64,000 nt of DNA from Aureimonas sp. AU20 (GTDB taxonomy: Bacteria > Pseudomonadota > Alphaproteobacteria > Rhizobiales > Rhizobiaceae). The stretch's first letter is position 1. Each line of letters starts with the position of its first letter. A program made the translations under genes and the position numbers. The notes below the pieces were generated by a model, which saw only the letters and a list, made by a program, of their open reading frames with translations, was not told the DNA's origin and did not search any database. Below, one piece after another: positions 35,966-45,893 of the stretch. The stretch covers positions 2,046,001 to 2,110,000 of the forward strand of contig NZ_CP006367.1 of assembly GCF_001442755.1 (NCBI RefSeq), read 5' to 3'.

Positions 35966-36119
35966 ATGGGCCAAGCACCCTTTCCGTCGCGGGGCGCCAC
36001 GTCGGGCGAAAAAGGGCAGGGCGCCCGCGTCTTTTATGCTGCATCCGGCGGCGCCATCGCCTAACACCGAAGGGCCACCTCGACACTGGAGTCGTTTCAA
36101 GCGCCGGGAGAATCCGACG

Positions 36120-37970
36120 ATGCTGCACGAGATGCCGCTGATCGAAACCATCGTCGCGGGTCTGGTCCTCGCCTTTCTGCTCGGCACGATCGCGCATCGC
36201 ATCGGCGCCTCGCCGATTGTCGGCTATCTCCTGGCGGGCGTCGTGGCCGGCCCTTTCACGCCCGGTTTCGTGGCCAACCAGGGGCTGGCGGGCGAGTTGT
36301 CCGAACTCGGCGTCATCCTCCTCATGTTCGGCGTCGGCCTGCATTTTTCGCTGCGTGATCTCCTGTCGGTGCGCGCCATCGCGCTGCCCGGCGCCATCGT
36401 GCAGATCGCCGCCGCCACGGGTTTCGGTATGGGTCTCGCCTGGTTGCTGGGCTGGAGCTTGGGAGCCGGCCTCGTCTTCGGACTCGCGCTATCGGTCGCC
36501 TCCACGGTCGTTCTCCTGCGCGCCATGCAGGAACGGCGGCTGATCGAAACGGGGCGGGGGCGCATCGCGGTCGGCTGGTTGATCGTGGAAGACCTCGCCA
36601 TGGTTCTGGCGCTGGTCCTTCTGCCGGCCTTCGCCGGGCCGCTGGGCGGCGACGCCGCCAATGCCGGCCATGGCATGACCACCGATCTCGGATTCGGCGT
36701 GCCGGGCATTCTGCTCGTGACGATCTTCAAGCTCTGTATCTTCGTTGTTCTCATGCTCGTGGTCGGCCGCCGGGTCATCCCATGGCTGCTGCAACTCACG
36801 GCGGCTTCGGGCTCACGAGAGCTGTTCCGGCTCGCGGTGCTGGCCATCGCGCTGGGCGTCGCCTTCGGCGCGGCGACGCTGTTCGGCGTGTCGCTGGCGC
36901 TCGGCGCCTTCTTCGCCGGCATGATCATGAGCGAGTCCGATCTCAGCCACCGCGCGGCCGAGGATTCGCTGCCGCTGCGCGACGCCTTCGCCGTTCTCTT
37001 CTTCGTCTCGGTCGGCATGTTGTTCGATCCGCTATCGCTGATCGAGGACCCGCTGCCGATCCTGGCGACGCTGCTCATCATCGTCATCGGCAAGTCCGTG
37101 GTGGCCTTCGCCATCGTGCGCCTGTTCGGCCATCCGACGGCGACGGCCCTGACCATTTCGGTCTCGCTAGCGCAGATCGGCGAGTTCTCCTTCATCCTCG
37201 CGACGCTTGGGCTCAACCTTAAAATCCTGCCGCCCGAGGCGAAGAACCTCATTCTGGGCGGCGCCATCTTGTCGATCGTGCTCAACCCGTTTCTCTTTGC
37301 CTGGGTCGATCGATGGCGGCAGACGCAGGAGCGCTCCGCCCTCGGCGGCGCTTCGGAGGAACCCTCCGAACTCCCGGCGGCGGAAGCGCCGACCCATATT
37401 CCGAGCGGCAGCGTGGCGATCGAGGACGATCTCTTGCGCCCGACCGAACAAAAGGGCCATCTCATCCTCGTCGGCTTCGGCCGCGTCGGCTCCAAGATCG
37501 CGCGTCGGCTGGCCGATGCCGGTCGGTCCTTCGTGGTTATTGAGGATGCCGACAAGCGCGTGGCGCGGGTGCGCGCGAGCGGGTTCGAAACGGTGGTCGG
37601 CAACGCGGTGAAGCCCGAAGTGCTGGAAGCCGCCAACATCGCCGGGGCGCGCGATCTCGTGCTCGCCTTCCCCAACAGTTTCGAGGCCGTTGCGATGATC
37701 GCCGCCGCGAAGGCCGCCAATCCTGACATCCGCATCACGGCGCGCGTCCATTCCGGCGAGCAGCGCGAGCGGCTGATCCAGGCCGGAGCCGACATGGTGG
37801 TGAACGGCGACGAGGTGACGGCGCAGGCCATCGCAGACCATCTTCTCGACCTCGGTTCCGACGCGCCGGGCGCCCGGGGGCCGCTCCTGCCGGACGAGGC
37901 GCCGATCCTTCCCGAACTCACCGGCGCGGGCGAGGGCGAGTTGACACGCCCCACCGAACGCTTACCTTGA
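36120..37970 (+). CDS. CPA2 cation:proton antiporter with TrkA-N domain (YbaL/KefB-like)
   Basis: A 616-residue inner-membrane antiporter. The first ~390 residues hold about twelve hydrophobic segments with P-I-V-G-Y-L-L-A-G-V-V-A-G-P-F and S-L-A-Q-I-G-E-F-S-F-I-L. After a flexible stretch rich in Glu/Pro, a TrkA-N nucleotide-binding domain starts near 445 (L-I-L-V-G-F-G-R-V-G-S-K-I-A), likely sensing NAD(H). ATG 36120 follows GGGAG. It exports or exchanges K+ or Na+ for H+; the exact ion is unknown. It is divergent from soxB and ends 6 bases before the TPP riboswitch. Confidence 0.87.
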   Translation: MLHEMPLIETIVAGLVLAFLLGTIAHRIGASPIVGYLLAGVVAGPFTPGFVANQGLAGELSELGVILLMFGVGLHFSLRDLLSVRAIALPGAIVQIAAATGFGMGLAWLLGWSLGAGLVFGLALSVASTVVLLRAMQERRLIETGRGRIAVGWLIVEDLAMVLALVLLPAFAGPLGGDAANAGHGMTTDLGFGVPGILLVTIFKLCIFVVLMLVVGRRVIPWLLQLTAASGSRELFRLAVLAIALGVAFGAATLFGVSLALGAFFAGMIMSESDLSHRAAEDSLPLRDAFAVLFFVSVGMLFDPLSLIEDPLPILATLLIIVIGKSVVAFAIVRLFGHPTATALTISVSLAQIGEFSFILATLGLNLKILPPEAKNLILGGAILSIVLNPFLFAWVDRWRQTQERSALGGASEEPSELPAAEAPTHIPSGSVAIEDDLLRPTEQKGHLILVGFGRVGSKIARRLADAGRSFVVIEDADKRVARVRASGFETVVGNAVKPEVLEAANIAGARDLVLAFPNSFEAVAMIAAAKAANPDIRITARVHSGEQRERLIQAGADMVVNGDEVTAQAIADHLLDLGSDAPGARGPLLPDEAPILPELTGAGEGELTRPTERLP

Positions 37971-37976
37971 GGATAG

Positions 37977-38070
37977 TCCAGGGGGAGTTCCGCTAGCGGG
38001 AACTGAGAGGCCGACGCGATGTTCGGCGACCCCAAGAACCTGATCCAGTTCGCACTGGCGTAGGGATGGA
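37977..38070 (+). promoter_or_regulatory. TPP riboswitch (THI element) controlling thiOSGE
   Basis: Conserved blocks of the thiamine pyrophosphate aptamer are visible: the 5' GGGGGAG, CTGAGAGG at 38003-38010, the variable stem CCGACGCGATGTTCGG, then AAGAACCTGATCCAG and the 3' GCGTAGGGA. TCCA/TGGA ends (37977-37980 and 38067-38070) can close helix P1. It lies between the antiporter stop and thiO and should lower thiazole-synthesis expression when TPP is plentiful. Confidence 0.93.
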
Positions 38071-38091
38071 GCGATCTCGACTCCGGCTGGC

Positions 38092-38134
38092 GCGGCGCTT
38101 CGAACCTCGATGGTTCGAAAGGGCTTCGCGCCGC
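38092..38134 (+). promoter_or_regulatory. expression-platform hairpin downstream of the TPP aptamer
   Basis: TTCGAACC (38099-38106) and GGTTCGAA (38112-38119) form a perfect 8-bp stem, enclosed by GCGGCGC/GCGCCGC (38092-38098 and 38128-38134). It lies 21 bases after the aptamer. No U-run follows, so the control mode (termination or translation) is unclear; about 105 further bases precede thiO. Confidence 0.5.
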
Positions 38135-38240
38135 TGGAACGCCCCGCCCACAGTCGCGCGCGCCGGGTCGAAATCGGCGGAAGACGAGGCATGCGCGCGA
38201 CCCATCCTTCACCGACGCTTGCCTACGGGCGCATCGCGGC

Positions 38241-39203
38241 ATGACCGTCCATATTCTAGGCGCCGGCGTCGCCGGGCTCACGACGGCCTCCAGGCTGACG
38301 GAGGCGGGGCGCCGCGTGGTGGTTCACGAGGCGGCCGGCGAACTCGGCCAGCGCGCGGCGTCCTGGCTCGCGGGCGGCATGCTCGCGCCCTATTGCGAAG
38401 CGGCGACGGCCGATCCCGCCATCATCGAGCCGGGTCTTCGCGGCATCGACTTCTGGGCCGAGCGGGCGCCGGTGAGCCGCAAGGGAACCCTGGTGCTCGC
38501 CGCGCCGCGCGACGGCGCCGACCTTCGTCAGTTCGCATCGCGAACGCGCGGGCACCGGATGCTCGACGCGGAAGGGGTGGCGGATCTCGAACCCGATCTC
38601 GCCGGCCGATTCCGTCAGGCGCTGTTCTATGCTGACGAAGCCCATCTCGACCCGCGCCAGGCGCTGGCGCTTCTGGTCCGCCGGATCGAGGAGGGCGGCG
38701 GCACGGTGCTGTTCGGCTCGCAGGCCGAGCCCGATGCCTTCGCGGACGAGCCGGTGGTGGACTGCCGGGGGCTCAACGCCGAGGCGCCCGGGCTTCGCGG
38801 AGTGCGCGGCGAGATGGTCATCATCCGCAGCCGCGATGTGCGCCTGGACCGCCCGGTGCGGCTGCTTCATCCCCGCTGGCCGATCTATGTCGTGCCGCGC
38901 GAGGATGGGGTCTTCATGGTCGGCGCGACCATGATCGAGAGCGAACGCGCCGGTCCGATCACCTTGCGCTCGACCGTGGAACTCCTTTCCGCCGTGTTCG
39001 CCCTGCACCCCGCTTTCGCCGAGGCCGAAATCTTGGAAACCGGCGCGGCCTGCCGGCCGGCCTTTGCCGACAATCTGCCGCGCGTCACCCGCACCGGCCG
39101 CGTCGTCAGCTTCACCGGGCTTTATCGCCACGGCTTCCTTCTGGCGCCGGCCCTGTCAGCCGAGGCCAGCCTTGAAATCCAGTCCCTCATGGAGGCGGCA
39201 TGA
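38241..39203 (+). CDS. thiO: glycine oxidase ThiO
   Basis: A 320-residue FAD-dependent oxidase producing dehydroglycine for the thiazole ring of thiamine. The N-terminal FAD motif is I-L-G-A-G-V-A-G-L-T-T-A, followed by W-L-A-G-G-M-L-A-P-Y-C-E, a ThiO hallmark. The C-terminal G-L-Y-R-H-G-F-L-L-A-P is also typical. ATG 38241 is used. The stop overlaps the thiS start by 4 bases. Confidence 0.92.
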   Translation: MTVHILGAGVAGLTTASRLTEAGRRVVVHEAAGELGQRAASWLAGGMLAPYCEAATADPAIIEPGLRGIDFWAERAPVSRKGTLVLAAPRDGADLRQFASRTRGHRMLDAEGVADLEPDLAGRFRQALFYADEAHLDPRQALALLVRRIEEGGGTVLFGSQAEPDAFADEPVVDCRGLNAEAPGLRGVRGEMVIIRSRDVRLDRPVRLLHPRWPIYVVPREDGVFMVGATMIESERAGPITLRSTVELLSAVFALHPAFAEAEILETGAACRPAFADNLPRVTRTGRVVSFTGLYRHGFLLAPALSAEASLEIQSLMEAA

Positions 39204-39397
39204 TCCTTCATCTCAACGGCGAGCGGCGCGAGGTCGCGTCCGCCACGCTCGATCGGCTTCTCGCTGAGCTCGGGGTCGAGCCCGAAACGGTGGCGACCGC
39301 GGTGAACCGCGAATTCGTGCCGCGCGCCGAGCGCGCCGAGATCCGGCTTTCGGAGGGCGACGCGGTGGAACTGCTCAGCCCCATGCAGGGAGGCTGA
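39200..39397 (+). CDS. thiS: sulfur carrier protein ThiS
   Basis: A 65-residue ubiquitin-fold protein ending in the required Gly-Gly (S-P-M-Q-G-G), the site of thiocarboxylation for thiazole formation. N-terminal N-G-E-R-R-E and central [11 protein letters not shown] fit the family. Start and stop couplings place it between thiO and thiG. Confidence 0.93.
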   Translation: MILHLNGERREVASATLDRLLAELGVEPETVATAVNREFVPRAERAEIRLSEGDAVELLSPMQGG

Positions 39398-39401
39398 CGC
39401 C

Positions 39402-40172
39402 ATGCGCATCTACGATCGCGACTATGCCTCTCGCATGATGCTGGGCACCGCACTTTATCCATCCCCGGCCGTGATGCGGGATGCGATCCGCGCAGCTGAG
39501 CCCGCGCTGGTCACCGTCTCGCTTCGGCGCGAACAGAATCTCGGCGCGGCGCGGGGCCCGGGCTTCTGGGACGAGTTGCGCGATCTCGGCGCGGACTTCC
39601 TACCCAACACGGCCGGCTGCCACACGGTGAAGGAGGCGGTGACTACCGCACGGATGGGCCGCGAGCTGCTCGGCACCTCGTTGGTTAAGCTCGAGGTGAT
39701 CGGCCATGCCGACACGCTGCAACCCGACGTCTTCGGCCTGGTGGAGGCCGCCCGCATCCTCACCGAGGACGGGTTCGAGGTTCTGCCCTACACGACCGAA
39801 GACCTCGTCGTGGCCGACCGGCTCTTGGAGGCGGGCTGCCGCGTTCTCATGCCCTGGGCCTCGCCGATCGGCTCGGGGCTCGGGCTGAACAATCGCTATG
39901 GGCTGCGCTCGCTGCGCGCGCAGTTTCCCGAGGTCACGCTGATCGTCGATGCCGGGCTCGGCCGTCCGAGCCACGCGGCGGAAGCGCTGGAACTCGGCTA
40001 TGACGGCGTTCTCCTCAACACGGCCGTCGCCTCATCGGGCGATCCCGTCGCCATGGCGCGCGCCTTCCGCCTCGCGGTGGAAGCCGGTCGGCTGAGCTTC
40101 GAGGCCGGCGCCATGGAGCCCCGCGACATGGCCGCCCCCTCGACCCCCGTTTTCGGAAGGGCCGTTCTGTGA
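39402..40172 (+). CDS. thiG: thiazole synthase ThiG
   Basis: A 256-residue TIM-barrel enzyme that assembles the thiamine thiazole phosphate from deoxyxylulose phosphate, ThiS-thiocarboxylate and dehydroglycine. The Schiff-base lysine is in [36 protein letters not shown] and L-L-N-T-A-V-A are the family blocks. It lies 4 bases after thiS; its stop overlaps the GTG start of thiE. Confidence 0.95.
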   Translation: MRIYDRDYASRMMLGTALYPSPAVMRDAIRAAEPALVTVSLRREQNLGAARGPGFWDELRDLGADFLPNTAGCHTVKEAVTTARMGRELLGTSLVKLEVIGHADTLQPDVFGLVEAARILTEDGFEVLPYTTEDLVVADRLLEAGCRVLMPWASPIGSGLGLNNRYGLRSLRAQFPEVTLIVDAGLGRPSHAAEALELGYDGVLLNTAVASSGDPVAMARAFRLAVEAGRLSFEAGAMEPRDMAAPSTPVFGRAVL

Positions 40173-40798
40173 GCCCGAGCCCCTTGGTCCTCGACCCGTT
40201 CTATCCCGTGATGCCCGACGCCGTTTGGATCGAGCGCATCGTGCCGCTCGGCGTGCGGCTCGTTCAGCTGCGCGCCAAGGACAAGCCCGAGTCGGCGCTG
40301 CGAGGAGAAATCCGCCGCTCGCTCGCCGTGTGCCAAGCGCACGGGTGCCAGCTCGTCGTCAACGATCATTGGCGGCTGGCCGCCGATGAGGGGGCGGATT
40401 TCATCCATCTCGGCCAGGAGGATCTGGCCGAGGCCGATCTCTCCAGCATCCGCGCCGCCGGCTTGAAGCTCGGCCTCTCCACCCATGACGAGGCGGAACT
40501 CGACATCGCGCTCGCGGCCAAGCCTGGTTATGTCGCGCTGGGGCCGGTCTGGCCGACGATCCTCAAGCAGATGCCCTGGGCGCCGCAGACGCCCGAGCGC
40601 CTGCGCGTCTGGCGCGAGCGGATCGGAAACTTGCCGCTCGTTGCGATCGGCGGGCTGCGGCCGGAGCGCGCGGCGGAGGTTTTTCGGCATGGAGCTGACT
40701 GCGCCGCCGTCGTGACCGACATCACGCTGCATGCCGACCCGGAGGCGCGCGTGCGGGAGTGGATCGCGGTGACGCGCGGGGCGGGTGCAACCAGCTAA
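40169..40798 (+). CDS. thiE: thiamine phosphate synthase ThiE
   Basis: A 209-residue TIM-barrel enzyme joining the pyrimidine and thiazole moieties. Visible elements are [33 protein letters not shown] and the C-terminal A-I-G-G-L. The start is GTG at 40169, overlapping the thiG stop. The usual D-V-L/H-L-G-Q block shows one-residue variation only. No thiC or thiD is in the window. Confidence 0.9.
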   Translation: MSPSPLVLDPFYPVMPDAVWIERIVPLGVRLVQLRAKDKPESALRGEIRRSLAVCQAHGCQLVVNDHWRLAADEGADFIHLGQEDLAEADLSSIRAAGLKLGLSTHDEAELDIALAAKPGYVALGPVWPTILKQMPWAPQTPERLRVWRERIGNLPLVAIGGLRPERAAEVFRHGADCAAVVTDITLHADPEARVREWIAVTRGAGATS

Positions 40799-40806
40799 GC
40801 GAAGGC

Positions 40807-40849
40807 ATGCAACCTTAAATCGGTGCACCGCAGCACTTTTAAGTTGCAT
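40807..40849. promoter_or_regulatory. large inverted repeat between thiE and the GntR gene
   Basis: ATGCAACCTTAAA (40807-40819) and TTTTAAGTTGCAT (40837-40849) are inverted repeats with one bulge, enclosing GTGC/GCAC. A further TGCAAC lies at 40855-40860. It could be the autoregulatory operator of the downstream GntR protein, a terminator for thiE (followed by TTTAT), or both. Confidence 0.55.
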
Positions 40850-40904
40850 TTATCTGCAACCCTAATAACGTTCTCCTGCGTAGGATATCAATCAGGGAAC
40901 GTAC

Positions 40905-41621
40905 ATGTCGCTCGCGAAACCGTTCAACACGCGCCCGCTCTATCAGCAGGTTGCCGACGAGTTCGTGTCCCGAATCATCAATCGAACCTGGGCGCCGGGC
41001 CAGTTGATCGAGAACGAGGCGGAGATCGCCCGTTCGCTTGGGATCAGCCTTGGAACGGTGCGCAAGGCCTTCGATATCCTGACCGAGAACAAGCTGCTGG
41101 AGCGGCACCAAGGCAAGGGCACGATCGTCGTCGATTTTGAAGGCGACAAGATGCGCAGCCGCTTCTCCAACATCGCGGATCGGAGCGGCAACCGGGTTTC
41201 CGGCGAGGTCGTGATCGGGGAAGTCGATCTCGTTCTGCCTCGGCCGGACGTCGTCGAACGCCTGCAGGTGAACGAGCGCACGCCCGTCCTCGCCTTCGAG
41301 CGCAGGCGCACCCATCTTGGCCGGCTGTTCATGGTGGAGGACGTGTTCCTGCGCGTCCCCTCCCATCCGAGTACGATGGGCGCGGACGAGATGCGGCGCC
41401 TGGCCTCGGCGGGTTGGACCGGGCAGGACATCGCCACCTACAAGATCGAGAAGATCGGCAGCACGCTGGCCAGCGAGACCGACCGGCAAGCCTACGGGCT
41501 CGGCGGCGAGACAGCGCTTCTAACGCTCGATCGCGTCATCTACTCCTATCAGAACCGGGCGCTGGAACTGCGCATCGCCCGCTGCGACCTCGGCGACGAT
41601 CTCGACTATCAAGCCGACTAA
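40905..41621 (+). CDS. GntR family regulator, HutC-type
   Basis: A 238-residue transcription factor. A winged helix-turn-helix occupies residues ~10-78 (P-L-Y-Q-Q-V-A-D-E-F-V, E-A-E-I-A-R-S-L-G-I-S-L-G-T-V-R-K-A-F, H-Q-G-K-G-T-I-V). A UTRA ligand-binding domain follows from ~95 to 230. HutC-type members respond to small metabolites such as amino acids, sugars or phosphonates. No catabolic operon is adjacent in the same direction, so the target is unknown; the inverted repeat just upstream suggests autoregulation. It is in its own small transcription unit. Confidence 0.87.
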   Translation: MSLAKPFNTRPLYQQVADEFVSRIINRTWAPGQLIENEAEIARSLGISLGTVRKAFDILTENKLLERHQGKGTIVVDFEGDKMRSRFSNIADRSGNRVSGEVVIGEVDLVLPRPDVVERLQVNERTPVLAFERRRTHLGRLFMVEDVFLRVPSHPSTMGADEMRRLASAGWTGQDIATYKIEKIGSTLASETDRQAYGLGGETALLTLDRVIYSYQNRALELRIARCDLGDDLDYQAD

Positions 41622-41692
41622 GATCGCCCTGGCAGGCATTGACCATTCTTCCGCCCATGGATCGGCGGAGGCTCCCTTCGCCTCAAAAACGG

Positions 41693-42637
41693 TCAGCCTT
41701 TCTGTCTGGCCGCGCAGGCTTCCACGAAGCGCAAGAGTTCGCCCATCGCTTCGCCCCGCATCGGTTCGGTCTCGTTCAGCGTCTCGTGCCGCGCGCCGGC
41801 CACGATATGGCAGTGGACGTCGAGGCTGCCGGCTTCCTCCAGACGCGCCGCGAGACGACGGACCGCTGTGCCCTTGCCTGTCGCCGGGTCCTCGGTGCCG
41901 CCGAGGCAGTGGACGGGGAGGCGGTGGGGCAGGTCGCCCAACATCGCCAGATCGGCGCCCGCGCGCTGCCATTCCAGAATGTCCTCCACCATGGAGATCG
42001 TCGGCGTCCAGCCGCAGAGCGGGTCCGCGCGGTAGCGATCCACGGCCGCATCGTCATGGCTCAGCCAGTCGAATTCGGTTCGCCGGGGATTGACCGATTT
42101 GCTCCACGCGTCGAAGCCCGCGCGCGCAAACAGTGCGCTCGCCACGTCCGACCCTTTCAGCGCTTTTTCCGCCTTGAAAGCGAGCGCGCCGATCCGCTCC
42201 GTGAGACCTCGCTCGAAACTGGCGTTCCAGAGAGCCAGACCCGCGAGACCTTCGCCGAAGACGCGCGCATGGTTCAGCGCGATATGGGCGCCCATGGAAT
42301 GGCCGAAAACGATCACCGGCAGTCCGGGCAGGTCCGCCTCCGCCTGATGGCGCACGGCCTGCACGTCTCGCAGCACCTTGGCCCGGCCGCCGCGCCCGCC
42401 AAAGCGGCGCAGCGGCGCGTCCACCGCCGTGGTCGAGCCATGGCCGCGATGGTCGGGCGCATAGACGGCGATACTCTGCGCCGAGAGGTCCCGGCCGAGC
42501 CGATCGTAGCGCCCGGCATGCTCCGCCAAGCCGTGCAGCACGAGGAGAACGGCGCGCGGCGCTCTTTCGGGCATGAACCGGTAGAGGCGAAGCGCGGCGC
42601 CGGTCGGACTGTCGAGAACGGAAGAAGTGGCGGACAA
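41693..42637 (-). CDS. alpha/beta hydrolase, lysophospholipase/monoacylglycerol lipase-like
   Basis: A 314-residue serine hydrolase. The nucleophile elbow is G-H-S-M-G, the early L-H-G-L-A-E-H-A-G-R-Y and D-H-R-G-H-G-S blocks are typical of PldB/monoglyceride-lipase relatives, and the late G-A-R-H-E-T-L-N-E histidine is present. Substrate is probably a lysophospholipid or monoacylglycerol. It is divergent from the RNase gene and convergent with the GntR gene. Confidence 0.85.
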   Translation of the reverse strand: MSATSSVLDSPTGAALRLYRFMPERAPRAVLLVLHGLAEHAGRYDRLGRDLSAQSIAVYAPDHRGHGSTTAVDAPLRRFGGRGGRAKVLRDVQAVRHQAEADLPGLPVIVFGHSMGAHIALNHARVFGEGLAGLALWNASFERGLTERIGALAFKAEKALKGSDVASALFARAGFDAWSKSVNPRRTEFDWLSHDDAAVDRYRADPLCGWTPTISMVEDILEWQRAGADLAMLGDLPHRLPVHCLGGTEDPATGKGTAVRRLAARLEEAGSLDVHCHIVAGARHETLNETEPMRGEAMGELLRFVEACAARQKG

Positions 42638-42732
42638 GGTGATAAAGCCGATATGAGGGCAGGGACGTGCGAAAGACTTGGCGTATCCACGCGAAAACGC
42701 AATCGATACGCCCCAAATGGGAGACCGATCGG

Positions 42733-43728
42733 ATGGGTCGATACGACTGGAGCCTTGCCGCCGGGTTCGCTCTCGTGCTGACGGGATCGCAAGCCTTCGC
42801 GCAAGTTCCGATGAGCGGGCAGTTCGTGGCCGAGGCGAGCTGTTTCGCGACTCCCTCCATCCGCTCCGACGCCAATCCCGGCCGCATCGTGACCGAGCCG
42901 GGCAGGAGCTACGATCTTCTCGGTCGCAACGCGATGCCGGGCAGCCACTATCTCATCCGCGTTCCCGGCGCCGATCCCGAGCGCCGCTGGGTGGCCTATG
43001 GCTGCGGCCGGGTCAATGACGGGAGCTCTTCGGCGGAGCGCGTGGTGCCCGGCGAGCCGGCGGGCTCGGCAGGTTCCAAGAGTGATTCCTATATTCTCGC
43101 GGCGAGCTGGCACCCGTCCTTCTGCGAAACGCGGCCGCGCCGGGCGGACTGCCGTGGCGGTGGCGAAGCCGCGCACGGCTTTTCGCTGCACGGGCTTTGG
43201 CCGCAGCCGCGCGGGCGGGAATATTGCGGCGTCTCGCCCGACCTTCGCGCCGCAGACGAGGCCGGCCGCTGGCGCGATCTGCCGGCGGTGGAGATCAGCG
43301 CGGAGACGCGGCGCGCGCTGGAGCGCGTCATGCCCGGCACCGTGTCGCAGCTCGAGCGGCACGAATACTGGACGCATGGCACCTGTTTCTCGGGCAGCGC
43401 GGAAGCTTACTTCGTCGAGTCGATCCGCCTGATCGACGAACTCAGCGCCTCGCCCGTCGGCGATCTCTTCGGCAAGGCCATCGGCCGCGAGGTGTCCGCG
43501 GCCGAAATCCGCGCGGCTTTCGACGCCGCCTTCGGAGATGGGGCGGGCAAGCGCGTCCTTCTCGATTGCGAAAGCGACGCGGCGGGCCGGCGCCTGGTGG
43601 GAGAGTTGCGCATATCGCTGCGCGGCGCGCTGGGCGAGGGGCCGAGCCTACCGGAGCTGATCCGGGCTGGCGATCCTGTCTCTTCCGGCTGCCGCGCCGG
43701 GCGGGTCGATGCGCCCGGCTTCGGCTGA
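42733..43728 (+). CDS. secreted ribonuclease T2 family protein
   Basis: A 331-residue protein with a likely signal peptide (cleavage near S-Q-A-F-A-Q). The two T2 active-site blocks are present: [13 protein letters not shown] and [14 protein letters not shown]. In CAS II the position usually occupied by lysine is threonine, while the histidines and glutamate are kept. An N-terminal extension of about 110 residues precedes the RNase domain and may be an SH3-like or unknown segment. ATG 42733 follows GGGAG with 9-base spacing. It probably degrades RNA in the periplasm or outside the cell. Confidence 0.82.
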   Translation: MGRYDWSLAAGFALVLTGSQAFAQVPMSGQFVAEASCFATPSIRSDANPGRIVTEPGRSYDLLGRNAMPGSHYLIRVPGADPERRWVAYGCGRVNDGSSSAERVVPGEPAGSAGSKSDSYILAASWHPSFCETRPRRADCRGGGEAAHGFSLHGLWPQPRGREYCGVSPDLRAADEAGRWRDLPAVEISAETRRALERVMPGTVSQLERHEYWTHGTCFSGSAEAYFVESIRLIDELSASPVGDLFGKAIGREVSAAEIRAAFDAAFGDGAGKRVLLDCESDAAGRRLVGELRISLRGALGEGPSLPELIRAGDPVSSGCRAGRVDAPGFG

Positions 43729-43732
43729 GCGA

Positions 43733-44029
43733 TCAGGCGCGGTCGGGCACTTCATAGTCGGCGGAATAGCGGATCTCGCGCAAGGGACGCACGGCCCTGG
43801 TCGAGGCGTCGTAGATCGGGTCGGCCTTGTAAGCGGCGAGCGCCTCGCGATCCTTGAACTCGGCATAGACCACGAGATCGACATCGTTGCCCATCGGATC
43901 GACGCGAGCGTTCTCGACCACCTCGAAATGCGTGTGGTGCCGGATGCCGCCCAGCGTCTCCAGACCGGCCTTGATGCGCGGCAGGTCGGCTTTGTCCTTG
44001 GCGCTGAAGAAGACGATATGCCGGATCAT
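43733..44029 (-). CDS. Dabb (stress-responsive A/B barrel) domain protein
   Basis: A 98-residue small protein beginning [12 protein letters not shown], the typical Dabb N-terminus, with [11 protein letters not shown] mid-domain. Dimeric ferredoxin-like alpha/beta barrels of this type have varied, mostly unknown roles. ATG 44029 is used. It is convergent with the RNase gene (4-base gap) and divergent from ettA. Confidence 0.85.
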   Translation of the reverse strand: MIRHIVFFSAKDKADLPRIKAGLETLGGIRHHTHFEVVENARVDPMGNDVDLVVYAEFKDREALAAYKADPIYDASTRAVRPLREIRYSADYEVPDRA

Positions 44030-44242
44030 GTCGGCTCCGCTTTCGAAGGAATCGGGGATTGCTGCATCAGCTCTCCGGCCCGGCGCGTCAAGGCGGATAT
44101 GCGGCGAGGGAAGGCGCCCGCGCGCCTCTGTCCGATCGCGGCGCGGCATTTTCCTCCGCCGGCTTTGTTGCTCATCGCGGCGCCATGGCTTACCTGTGCG
44201 CCAACTCTTGCCCATTCCTTACCTTGCGGAGACGCGCGCTCG

Positions 44243-45892
44243 ATGGCTCGCCAATTCATCTACCATATGGCCGACCTGACCAAGGCCTACGGCAACAAGA
44301 AGGTCCTGGAGAACATCCACCTTTCTTTCTACCCCAACGCCAAGATCGGCATTCTCGGTCCGAACGGCGCGGGTAAGTCGACCCTGCTCAAGATCATGGC
44401 CGGCGTCGACAAGGACTACACGGGCGAGGCCTGGGCGGCGGACGGCGCGGTGGTCGGCTATCTCGCGCAGGAGCCCAAGCTCGACGAGACCAAGACCGTG
44501 TTCGAGAACGTCATGGAAGGCGTGGCGGACAAGAAGGCCATTCTCGACCGCTACAACCAGCTGATGATGGACTACAGCGACGAGACGGCCGAGGAGGGCG
44601 CCAAGCTCCAGGACGTCATCGACGCGCAGAACCTTTGGGACCTGGAGAACCAGGTCGAGATGGCGATGGACGCGCTGCGCTGCCCGCCGGGCGACTCGCA
44701 GGTCGCCCCGCTTTCGGGCGGCGAAAAACGCCGCGTCGCGCTCTGCAAACTGCTGCTCGCCAAGCCCGACATCCTGCTCCTCGACGAGCCGACCAACCAT
44801 CTCGACGCCGAGACGATCGCCTGGCTCGAAAAGCACCTGCGTGAATACGAAGGCGCCGTGCTGATGATCACGCACGATCGCTACTTCCTCGACAACGTCA
44901 CCGGCTGGATTCTCGAGCTCGATCGCGGCCGGGGCATTCCCTACGAGGGCAACTACTCCGCCTATCTTGAGAAGAAGAGCAAGCGCATGGTGCAGGAAGG
45001 CCGCGAGGACGACGCCCGTTCGCGCGCCATCACCCGCGAGCGCGAGTGGATCCAGCAAGGCGCCAAGGCCCGACAGACCAAGTCCAAGGCCCGCATCAAG
45101 GCCTATAACGAACTCGTGGAACTGGCCGAGCAGCGCCGTCCGGCCGATGGCAAGATCGTCATCCCGACCGGCGAGCGCCTGGGCAACAAGGTAATCGAGG
45201 TCGAGAAGCTCACGAAGAGCTTCGGCGATCGGGTGCTGATCGAGAACCTCTCGTTCAAGCTGCCGGCCGGCGGCATCGTCGGCATCATCGGGCCGAACGG
45301 CGCGGGCAAGTCGACGCTCTTCAAGATGATCACCGGGCAGGAAAAGCCCGACGACGGCGCGATCAACATCGGCGAGACCGTCGATCTCGGCTATGTCGAC
45401 CAGAGCCGCGACCATCTCGACGCCAACAAGAACGTCTGGGAAGAGATCACCGGCGCCGTCGACATCATGAAGCTCGGCAAGTACGAGATGAACTCTCGCG
45501 CCTATGTCGGCAACTTCAACTTCAAGGGGCCGGACCAGCAGCAGAAGGTCGGCACCCTGTCGGGCGGCCAGCGCAACCGCGTCCACCTCGCCAAGATGCT
45601 GAAATCGGGCGCGAACGTCATCCTCCTGGACGAGCCGACCAACGATCTCGACACCGAAACGCTCGCCGCGCTCGAGGACGCGCTGGAGGAATACGCCGGC
45701 TGCGCCGTGGTCATCAGCCACGATCGCATGTTCCTCGATCGTCTCGCCACGCACATCCTGGCCTTCGAAGGCGACAGCCATGTCGAATGGTTCGAGGGCA
45801 ACTTCGCCGACTACGAGGCCGACAAGATCCGTCGCCTCGGCCCGGACTCGGTGAACCCGAAGCGTCCGACCTACAAGCGCCTGACGCGCTGA
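44243..45892 (+). CDS. ettA: energy-dependent translational throttle protein EttA
   Basis: A 549-residue ABC-F protein acting on the ribosome E site. Two ABC domains have Walker [10 protein letters not shown] and signatures L-S-G-G-E-K-R-R-V and L-S-G-G-Q-R-N-R-V. The interdomain linker and the arm insertion in the first domain are present. Sequence blocks ([18 protein letters not shown]) are characteristic of EttA. No transmembrane segments. ATG 44243 is used. A GC-rich hairpin lies just downstream. Confidence 0.94.
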   Translation: MARQFIYHMADLTKAYGNKKVLENIHLSFYPNAKIGILGPNGAGKSTLLKIMAGVDKDYTGEAWAADGAVVGYLAQEPKLDETKTVFENVMEGVADKKAILDRYNQLMMDYSDETAEEGAKLQDVIDAQNLWDLENQVEMAMDALRCPPGDSQVAPLSGGEKRRVALCKLLLAKPDILLLDEPTNHLDAETIAWLEKHLREYEGAVLMITHDRYFLDNVTGWILELDRGRGIPYEGNYSAYLEKKSKRMVQEGREDDARSRAITREREWIQQGAKARQTKSKARIKAYNELVELAEQRRPADGKIVIPTGERLGNKVIEVEKLTKSFGDRVLIENLSFKLPAGGIVGIIGPNGAGKSTLFKMITGQEKPDDGAINIGETVDLGYVDQSRDHLDANKNVWEEITGAVDIMKLGKYEMNSRAYVGNFNFKGPDQQQKVGTLSGGQRNRVHLAKMLKSGANVILLDEPTNDLDTETLAALEDALEEYAGCAVVISHDRMFLDRLATHILAFEGDSHVEWFEGNFADYEADKIRRLGPDSVNPKRPTYKRLTR

Positions 45893-45893
45893 C

